Of a stretch of 64,000 nucleotides of DNA, positions 55,694 through 64,000 are shown piece after piece. This DNA is from Isoetes taiwanensis (taxonomy: Eukaryota > Streptophyta > Lycopodiopsida > Isoetales > Isoetaceae). The stretch spans positions 1,980,171-2,044,170 of the forward strand of contig JAJEKV010000037.1 in the NCBI GenBank assembly GCA_021234155.1, given 5' to 3'. Below the pieces are notes generated by a model, which was not told where the DNA came from, did not search any database, and saw only the letters and a list, made by a program, of their open reading frames with translations. Made by a program: the position numbers and the translations under genes. Positions within the stretch are counted from its first letter, which is position 1, and every line of letters begins with the position of its first letter.

Positions 55694-56680
55694 ACGAAAT
55701 GACCCAACAAGAAACATGAAAACGAAACAAAAAACATGAAAACACACTCTTGGGCCACAGAAGGGCAACCCGTCGTGCGCAGCATCTTGTTTCATCCTTC
55801 CCATTATTCACATGCTACACTTCACACTTCATTTACCCTACAAAGAACTGGAAGCAATATCACCAATAAGACATAACCTAGCAAAAGGAGAGTTGTTTAA
55901 GGATTAACTAAATTTTTTAATTTTGAACTTTCGTTAATGCCATTTCTGTAAATTGTTAAACCATGCCATATAATTCTGTTCAAATAAACATAGTCTTATT
56001 CAGCAACGTAAATTACATGTCATTTATGAAAGTGGTATCTCTTTAAATATCCAACCTCCTTAAACCAACCCATATCCCAAGCTGCCTTAGCACTGTTGCC
56101 ATTGGCTTTAAAAACATATGAAAAAAGTTGATTAATAACTTCTTTATAAACTTTAGATTGTTAAAGATGCTCATCATATAAAAATGTTCCAACTTGAGTA
56201 TATATTCCGCACAATGCCATGCAAAAAACATTCTTTTATTGTACCTGCATCAATAACCCAGTTATCAATGGCATGAGTTTAAACAAAAAAAAGCATAGAA
56301 TTTGTTCATAAGTCTCAATTTTTATTATGACTAAAATAAGCAAAATAATACAATGAACATGGCATTCTCAAAGTTTCTAAGATGTAGAACAATAAAGTAT
56401 CAGATGTAGAAGTCTAACATAACATCATATCTTACTACGACAAATGAATTTACCTAATCAATTGTCGCTGCCTGTGATGGCTTCAAAGAAATTTTTATTT
56501 GGGCTGAAACAAAGCATGTCGTGCATAAATATAAGTAAATAATATTAGGAATAAATGAAAGAATAGAATAGAATAGAAGCCTAGAAGTACAAATCATTTG
56601 CCTTGCACTTCTTTGAGATTTCACTTCCAAATACTAAAAGAAAAACATACTTCAGTATAAAAATTGAATAAAGGAAGGAA
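55694..56680. other. Intergenic, possible exon remnants
   Basis: On the minus strand about 56,040-56,235 has a coding-like frame ending FKANGNSAKAAWDMGWFKEV, unrecognised. The rest is AT-rich. Confidence 0.3.
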
Positions 56681-56682
56681 GG

Positions 56683-56815
56683 TATTTTTATCGTCCACGG
56701 AGACCAATCGGTCTATGGGACCCAATACAAAAGCGCAGCAAGCGGATTACTACACGGATTAAAAAACCCCCGCCCCGAAGGGTTTTCGAGGGAAGAAGTC
56801 CCACCATGAAAAGCC
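56683..56815 (-). mobile_element. LINE/X-family 3' end
   Basis: The minus strand reads CTCGAAAACCC..GGGGCGGGGGTTTTTTAATCC, then TTTTGTATTGGGTCCCATAG and ..ATTGGTCTCC..GACGATAAAA. The first block is shared with X1 and X5, the second with the 3' tail of the ORF1-only LINE at 42.2 kb. It therefore joins the X family to a LINE 3' end. Confidence 0.65.
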
Positions 56816-56869
56816 AGTACTTTACTATATCTTGAAGACATCACTTTCTTTGTATAAAAAGTGATGATG

Positions 56870-57490
56870 AACACAGGAGTGCTCACAGAGGTCAACCATA
56901 ATCATCCATAGAACTGAAAAATAGACTATCATCTAATCTATCTACCTAAACATACATGGTTAGGTTCTTTCGTTAGCGGCTGAGATCTTGGAATCTTGGT
57001 CCTCTAAGGCTAATGAAGATGCTAACTCGGCCTAATGTCAGTTGGAAGTCGGCATTGCACAACAGATTGACCACATACCGGATCTTTGACTCTCTCCCAC
57101 TCCAAGAAAGGTGTCCATGCTCTCGATCTGGCCTGAGACAATCGAATGCGCGTGATCTATTGGGCAATACTGGCTTTGCGGTGTCTGACAAGGCGGAATG
57201 GTGCAGGCGCTTGGTCAAAATAACTCTTGGAGACTGGAATCCTAAAAAGAGGGCACTTTTAGGGTTCCTGCCTCTTTATGCCCGCGTTTTAAGGTTAGGG
57301 TCTAATGGGCCATATGGCTCATATGGGGTATTGCCACGTGGCAATATAGGATAATGTTGCATAACAGGTGCAATATAATGGGTTCTAATGGTTGTGCCCA
57401 TGGCACAAGCCGCCATGTACATGTCGTCGTAGTCGACATGTACTAGTGATGTGGTTGTATTTATACCGTGTATTATGTTGGAACGTCACA
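56870..57490 (-). repeat. Putative 3' LTR of a Ty3-gypsy-like element (minus strand)
   Basis: The minus strand at 57,490 begins TGTGACGTTCCAACA directly after a purine-rich AAGGTCGGGAGAA (57,491-57,503), the usual polypurine tract and LTR start, and TATAAATACAACC follows 25 bp in. The frame just upstream ends EDNINSRSGEC, a typical end of plant gypsy polyproteins. The far end of the LTR was not resolved. Confidence 0.5.
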
Positions 57491-57706
57491 TTCTCCCGAC
57501 CTTGAATTGATGTTGTCCTCGGCATCACGAGTTTTCCCACTTTGGAACCCTGCATTAACTTTACAATATATTTATTTACATACTTACTAGCTTATACAAG
57601 ATTTAAGCAATTAGTTCCTATAGTAAAATTATATTTACTCTAGGCTTTAACAATATTTACGACGTTCACATATGTCTTAACGCGGTTATATAAATACTAA
57701 TCATAA

Positions 57707-59743
57707 TTTAGACAATCATGTTGCCTAGATAAGGTTTTAATTATCATACACGAGAATATCATGTACCCTTAGAAGTATATACCTAAGATGCACCTAAGTG
57801 TACCTGAATTTTGACCTAAGTGGACCTTGAAGGTCGTACATCTATCCTTGGAAGGAATTACATCCTTACCACGATTTAGTTAACATCTTAATTAAGCATT
57901 ATCTTGGAATCCTGCATGATCCCTACTGGACTTCTTTAATGCATGCAATTAAATTAATTACCTTAAGGTAATATTTCCACATTAACATTACAGTGATATT
58001 GGATATATTGGTTTCAATAATCTTATTTTTAACTGACCGTTCTATCGAACTTTAAGGCCTTTAAAATATATCTTCGTGCAATTATCGAGGCAATACTTAT
58101 ACTTTAGAAATTACTCTAATTATTTATCACATAGCTAGGGTTTATATCATCGGATCTAAGTGTTGAACGTGTGACTCTCGCTCACTACTTGGTTGGCGAT
58201 GTATCAACCTTACATGTATATACTTTACAGTTGCTATAGTTATGATAATATAGACGAATTCTTCATTAGGGATTTTTTGAGATCATAAAAGGGCCTTCTA
58301 AGAACTGCTGACTAAGCTATACGAACTACCAATCAAAAAACAGAACTGGTAATCCAGTCAGCAAAACAGTTATAACTAACTCACTGGATCACATTTTCTA
58401 GCATAAGTGTTGATAGAAAAGTCTAAATAAGCTCTTGTTTGGTGCAATAGATAGATCTCATTGAGATCTTTCCAACCTTAGGTGGTTTGCATATCTTTTA
58501 GCCCCGTAGGATAGTAAAAAATGGTAAAAACTATATTTTTTGAAGTTTTGACAATTATAAGTGGTTAAAATATGTGCAAAGCACCTAAGGTTGGAAAGAT
58601 CTCAACGAGATCTATCTATCGCACTAAACGAGAGCTCATTTGGACTTTTCTATCAATAGTTATGATAGAAAATGTGATCCAGTGAGTTAGTTATAACAGT
58701 TTTGCTGACTGGACCCGTCAGACTCTTATTTCTGATTGGTAGTTCATTTATCTTCATTTGGCTTAGTTGGCATGTTTTGAAGGCCCTTTTTTAATCTCAA
58801 AAAAACCCTAATGATTATATTTACCAGGACCCTATGAAGGTTACTTAAATGCCTTTGGAAGGAATCACGTCCTTAAGAAGGTTGAACTAAGATTTTATGT
58901 AATTATTATCTTACTTTTCTCAATACTAAGATATATACACAAGATAAAACTATCTATGCAGTTATTATGAACATATAATTTATCAACAAAACATTAAAGC
59001 TTATGATACATGCCCTCATGAAGTGCTCTCAATGCAGGCTACTAGCTCATTCCTAGGTATGAATGCAGGCACTTGATCACGACGTAAGGAAATTATGCTT
59101 TTCCCATCATGCCTTCTATCTACACTCAGATGCAAAGCCTCTCCCCACTTTGGTTGTCGCACCCGCTAAGGCTAGAATACATCCCCCTATTGAGCCGATG
59201 TCGACTAATTTGGAGACGACTTGGCTGTTGCATTGCTTCCATTAATTCGCTCCCCCGCTTTGGTCCAATTGGTTACCACGCCAGTCTTGCATGCTGAAGG
59301 TCACATGGACATTAAAGCATCTATCCATCTTATACTCCATCTGCTTTGGCTACTTGCGGAAGGGACTCTATTCTACGGATCGACTAATTTGATGGCGATA
59401 CAAGCCTTAAGATACAGGTAGGTTCAGTCCTAAGATTGAGCCCCCAATTTCTTCATAAGAAAATGGTCCTACACCTCTCCAATAATGCTATCCAATGCAC
59501 CCTATCATCTGAATTGATGTTGTCATAACATCTCAGCTATTCTATCTACCTTAAGAGGTTATATGCTTCTTACCTAACGCATTAATTTGCTAGTCTTAGC
59601 TAACATATTTAACCATCTATCCATCATGTTTAACATATCTATCCCTAAGCGATGGGTTACCGAATTATTTAGAACAATTCTAAACCGCAAGGTTTTGTCA
59701 TCATGACAATTCCTTTTGTCTCGAAATACTATATTATTAATAT
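57707..59743 (+). repeat. Long direct repeat, copy 1 (interrupted by a MITE)
   Basis: Starts ATTTAGACAATCATGTTGCC and parallels 62,044-63,542 at roughly 93 percent identity to ATTAATAT. It contains the 543-bp foldback element at 58,268-58,810 that copy 2 lacks. Confidence 0.85.
58268..58810 (-). mobile_element. 543-bp foldback MITE derived from the 12.9-kb unit
   Basis: Ends CATTAGGG / CCCTAATG. The left half matches the inverse of 55,157-55,447 and the right half the inverse of 42,553-42,869, so it is an internal deletion derivative with both original ends. Copy 2 of the surrounding repeat (62,640-62,660) reads AAATTCTTATTATATTTACC with no insertion, and the filled site is the same sequence split between CTT and ATT. 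The element therefore shows no target duplication. Confidence 0.9.
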
Positions 59744-60162
59744 ACTTCTTATTTTAGGTGTACCTTTCATGTACTATCCAATTTTATATTCTAGAGATCC
59801 ACCCTTTCTTAGTTATTTACTCTCGTGGAATATTCCTATCAATTGAATTGATGTCATCATAACAAGTTGGCCAGACTTGTTAGATTAATTCTTTTCATTC
59901 AGTTGGATTATTCCTTGGATGTACTAGCTTTATACATGGTCAACAAGTATCCTAGTAATGATTTCTTCTTAGCGAAGTGATCAATCTCACCAAGTGGTTT
60001 CAATACATTGGATGTCTATTAACAATCGTGTATACTTGAGTTACTCCGATGCATTTCCTTCCCAATCATTGATGCTTAGCTCAACTTGGAGCAATCCTTT
60101 CACGAGAATATCTAGAAATGCCTTTCATTCCCATTATAGATGTTATCATCCATAAGCTTATC
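59744..60162. other. Continuation of the LTR-like repeat, no gene
   Basis: AT-rich sequence. It is probably still part of repeat copy 1; its counterpart in copy 2 would lie beyond the Helitron, outside the window. Confidence 0.4.
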
Positions 60163-62043
60163 TTACTCGACTATATGATCGTAGCTCGTCAATCCTGCTA
60201 GCAACTCATCCACTCGTTGCCTTCTTGAAGCATAAAGGTAACGTTCTTTTGAGTTGCTCGAGACTCGGGGCTCCTCCTCGATATAGAGGTCGACCTTCTT
60301 CATTAGAGGCCTCCAATTGCTAGTGGTTTTGATGGCATAGTCGACCACTTGAAATCTTCTATGTCTCTTCCCAAACGCCTGAAGGTGATAACTGGATCCG
60401 ATATCGTTGTGTCAACTCCCTCAACATCTCTCACGTCGAGTCCTTCTCTTGTTGGTATCATGTTGTCCGAAGAGTGTTGAGGATGTTGATTGCTTGACTT
60501 CTTCGAATTGCTCGGCATTCCTTCCCTTTGATCGATTACACTATGGGAGGGAGGGAATAACAAGAGGAATATATATGCAAGGCATATATTTTACATAGTT
60601 ACAAATACAGGTTCACCTAGTACCTCGAGTTGCACACATACTCCATGGCAGTATTGTCGATGATCCTCCCAGTGCGCTGGTGTTGAAGATCTATATCCTC
60701 CTATCTGTACGTCAGCTCGTGTGCTTGGTAGACTCTTTGATATGTTTGAGCTCTCCAATGTCTCCTGGCTACGGCATAACATGCTTTTGCTTTATCTCTA
60801 ACTAGGGATGTGACAGATATTGATGCTTCGGTGTTCCGGTCCGCTTCTTAATCTTGTTCTTGGGCAATAATTGTTCTCCCTCCACAATATCTGAAGATCT
60901 TTGGAGATGCCTCTTGAAGTTGTGTGCAATTCCTTTGGCTAGACTTCTAAAGAGTTGTTCTCTTCGTTAGTTACCTTTTGAATTGTCGATCTTTGGGTTC
61001 GCCATGTTGCATGCGAGCTTCCGTACTCTGATGAGGTTTCTCGTTGAATCGTCGATTATTCAGTCTGGTTTGCCTCGTCGCTTCTCCATCGAGGTTGCAG
61101 TCTTACCTGTTGAATCCCCTCGATTTGATGGCTTTAGACGTTGTTGTGTTCTATGGTGCTATGATGCCTTCTAGTCTTGTGGTACCTTCTAGTTGCACTT
61201 AATCACACTCCACAGTTTTGAACCTCATGTTGCATCTAAGGAGCTCGTGGAAGTAGTAGCAATTCTCTAGCTTCCAGTTTGTGGCATTTGTCCCTCAATA
61301 CATGTGCGTCTCCCTGGCGAGTAAAGCCTCATGGATCTTGTCTTTGATTGCTTTGTTGTCGGGGATGATGTACCTTTATATCTGCACAGCTTGACCTTTG
61401 AATTGAAGAAATTTCTGCCCTAGATCTACTCTTGTCCTTGAATAGCCTAGCTATTGTCTTGAACTCTCTTTTTTCCGAAGGTGCTTTGGTTGCTATCCTT
61501 GTAAGGTGTCGAATGCTTCTATCTTGAGCATTGAGGTCTGTTGTGTTGGGGATACGTTTGGCGCCTTCTCTTCTAATTGTTGGTAGTACTTGACGAAGAC
61601 ATCACCTAATTGTTGAATGAGCATAGGTATAACCCATCGCTCCGGCACCTTTCATCAGTATGTCTCCATATAGCACGCATGTTACAAGCATCACTATACA
61701 TCACCATAAGGGGGGATTATGGTCGTCGAGAGGTTGTTTGGGATTTCAATCCAAGATTGAAGATCTAGACTCATTTTCGTGACATTAAGCATTAGTTTTA
61801 GAGCATAAGTTGTGGTTTTAAGAGGATCAACCTCAATTTTGAGCTAAACTACTAGTCTTGGTTACCTCATTACCTCGGTGACCATCATGGCCCACGATTT
61901 AGCAGTTTACGAACTGCTTACTTCATGATCTTACCATCACTATACCTCGTACATGATCCCCTAGAGTTGCATCCTCATATATCGCCTAGAATTGCAAGAA
62001 AGGCTATAAGCTTAGTTGGGCTGGCATGCTTAAAAATAAAAAT

Positions 62044-63542
62044 AATTTAGACAATCATGTTGCCTAGATAAAGTTTTAATTATCATACACGAGAATTAAA
62101 CATTTGCTTCTTATTCTCTTACTTGGGTTTTGCATTACCCTTACAAGTATATACCTAAGATGCATGTAAGTATACCTGAAATTAATTTATTTTTACAAGG
62201 ACCTTGAAGGTCGTACATCTATCCTTGGAAGGAATTATATCCTTAACACAGTTAGTTACCATCTTAATTAAGCATTACCTTGGAATACTGCATGATCCCT
62301 ACTGGGCTCCTTTAATGCATGCAATTAAATTAATTACCTTAAGATAATATTTCCACATTAACATTGTAGTGATATTGTTGCATATATTGGTTTCAATAGT
62401 CTTATTTTTAACTGACCATTCTATCGAACTTTAAGGCCTTTAAAATATACCTTCTTGCAATTATCGAGGCAATACTTACACTTTAGTATTTATTCTAGTT
62501 ATTTATCACATAGCTAGGGTTTATATCATCGGATCCAATATTGAACGTGTGACTCTCGTTCGCTACTTAGTTGGTATGTATCAACCTTACATGTATATAC
62601 TTTGTAGTTGCTATAGTTATGATAAGATAGACAAATTCTTATTATATTTACCAGGACCCTATGAAGGTTACTTAAATGACTTTGGAAGGAATTACATCCT
62701 TATGAAGGTTGAACTAAGATTTTATGCAATTATCTTACTTTATCTCGATACTAAGATATATACACAAGACAAAACTATCTATGCAGTTATTATGAATATA
62801 TAATTTATTAACAAGACATTAAAGCTTATAGAATAGATGGAATGCTTTTAATGCAGGCTACTAGCTCATTCCTAGGTATGAATGCAGGCAATTGATCACA
62901 ACATAAGGAAATTACGTTTTTCCCATCATGCACTCTATCTACAGTCAGATGCAAAGCCTCTCCCCACTTTGGTTGTCGCACCTGCTAAGGCTAGAATACA
63001 TCCCCCCATTGAGCTGGTGTCTGACTAAATTGGAGACGACTTGGCCATTGCATTGCTTCCATTAATTTGCTCCTCCGCTTTGGTGCAGTTGGCTACCACG
63101 TCAGTCTTGCATGCTGAAAGTCACATGGACTATCCATCTTATACTCCATCTGCTTTGGCTACTTGCGGAAGGGACTCTATTCTACAGATCGACTAATTTG
63201 ACAGCGATTCAACCCTTAAGATGAAGGTAGGTTCGGTCCAACCCCCACTTTCTTCATAAGAAAATGGTTCTTCATCTCTCTAATGATTTATTCAATGCAC
63301 CCTATCCTCTCAATTGATGTTGTCATAACATCTCAGCTATTCTATCTACCTTAAGAGGTTATATGCTTTTTACCTAACACATTAATTTGCTAGCCTTAGC
63401 TAACATATTTAACCATCTATCCATCATGTTCAACATATCTATCCCTAAGCGATGGGTTACTGAATTATTTAGAACAATTCTAAACCGCAAGGTTTTGTCA
63501 TCGTGACAATTCCTTTTGTCTCGAAAGACTATATGATTAATA
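62044..63542 (+). repeat. Long direct repeat, copy 2 (interrupted by a Helitron)
   Basis: Parallels copy 1 until GATTAATA at 63,542, where the second Helitron begins. Copy 1 reads ATTAATATACTTC at the same point. Confidence 0.85.
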
Positions 63543-64000
63543 CTAGTAATGGTACCCAGCCTTGCTGGGCATAAATTAGGAACCTTTAATTTCTTTCTTT
63601 TTTTATTCTCCCTTTTTTTTTTCTAACCCCGTTCTCCCTCCCTTTGCCTTCCCTTTCCCCTTTCCCTTTTTTTCTTTCTCTTTTTCTTATCAGCTTTTTC
63701 CCTTCCTTTTTATCTTTCCCCGCTCTTCCCATTTTTCCACTACTCTCTTTCCCTTTCCTTTTCCCCTTCCTCTTCCTTTTCCTTTTCCTTTTCTCTTTCC
63801 CGTTTCTCATGCATTTTTTTCGTTCTCTTTTGCTTACCTTTTCATGTTCCCTTTTCTTCCTTTCCCCACCCTCTTCCTCTTGATCACGTGCCCTTTTCCC
63901 CATCTCTTTTCCCATTTCTCTCTCCTCTTTTCCTCATGCTCTTTTTGCTTTCCCTTCTCCTTTTTCCGCTTCCCTTTTCCTTTCAACTTTCCATTCCCTT
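63543..64000 (-). mobile_element. Second copy of the polypurine Helitron (3' end, truncated by window)
   Basis: CTAG at 63,543-63,546, the CCCAGCCTTGCTGGG hairpin and the polypyrimidine interior match 29,151-29,608 almost base for base; one A/G change (at about 63,801) and a two-base insertion near 63,968 were noted. The left flanking base is A, and the matching position of repeat copy 1 shows the intact AT target. Confidence 0.9.

Larger units (their letters stand above)
57491..63542 (-). mobile_element. Gag-only LTR-retrotransposon-like region with an internal long direct repeat
   Basis: Upstream of the polypurine tract on the minus strand lie two copies of a long sequence (57,707-about 59,740 and 62,044-63,542) with coding-like fragments between. 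Those fragments are 61,650-61,490 (LIQQLGDVFVKYYQQLEEKA), 60,780-61,170 (RREQLFRSLAKGIAHNFKRH) and 60,163-60,563 (Ser/Lys-rich, ending YLYASRRQRVDELLAGL). I read these as a decayed gag region; no protease, RT or integrase is visible. The layout fits a non-autonomous (LARD/TR-GAG type) element, but the direct repeats lack TG..CA ends and no primer-binding site was found, so their relation to LTRs is open. Confidence 0.4.

Noticed and set aside
63586-63915. Lys/Arg/Glu-rich 109-codon minus-strand frame, also seen at 29,194-29,523
   Set aside because: It is the purine strand of the Helitron tract; it recurs only because the Helitron does.

Overview
This is nuclear DNA from a land plant with a large, repeat-loaded genome, probably a seed-free lineage such as a fern, lycophyte or bryophyte. 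Plant affinity rests on an XRCC1-type DNA-repair gene with spliceosomal introns, a broken plastid HSP21-type small heat-shock protein, lectin-type receptor-kinase and LRR receptor fragments, plant-style LINE fragments and plant-type Helitron ends. The seed-free placement is an inference from gene style only. There are no operons or bacterial features, and most of the window is transposable elements nested in one another.

Layout. 1-3.1 kb: a tandem array of a ~345-bp unit with tRNA-like (pol III) boxes. 3.3-6.3 kb: a broken proline-rich ORF and a ParB/sulfiredoxin-like ORF split by a LINE fragment, inside a field of 14-18 bp palindromes (core GTATAAATTTATAC). 7.1-8.9 kb: a decayed Helitron Rep gene. 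9.27-9.82, 19.72-19.82, 21.36-21.81 and 32.58-32.71 kb: four copies of an element whose ends resemble CGCCCGATTTGGGTTGG and whose interior is inverted GGAAACC-based repeats. 11.6-17.2 kb: XRCC1, with one intron blown up by insertions. 17.9-29.05 kb: more mobile DNA, a LecRK pseudogene and a long A-rich strand-biased stretch. 29.15-31.17 kb: a complete non-autonomous Helitron carrying a ~1.85-kb polypyrimidine tract; a second copy starts at 63,543. 31.56-32.4 kb: a multi-exon gene on the minus strand. 33.7-35.1 kb: HSP and LRR pseudogenes. 36.9-38.1 kb: tRNA-derived SINEs. 41.1-42.3 kb: an ORF1-only LINE. 42.55-55.45 kb: a 12.9-kb unit bounded by ~300-bp inverted repeats, holding a broken DUF7869-type gene, an FCP1-like phosphatase-domain gene and about 22 palindromes built on CTCGACTCGCGAGTCGAG. 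57-63.5 kb: a gag-only LTR-retrotransposon-like region with a long internal direct repeat.

The observations most worth following are these. (1) Two unrelated short-palindrome families, and a third family of inverted-repeat arrays, have each proliferated; arm changes in the palindromes are compensated on the other arm. (2) A retroposon-like family ('X') has a 5' terminal hairpin, a modular ~155-180 bp 5' block and target duplications of 29, 40 and 41 bp. (3) A TIR element family has an internally deleted 543-bp derivative whose empty site is present in the same window and shows no target duplication; the large copy encloses a DUF7869-type gene. (4) Two Helitron insertions have exact A/T junctions.
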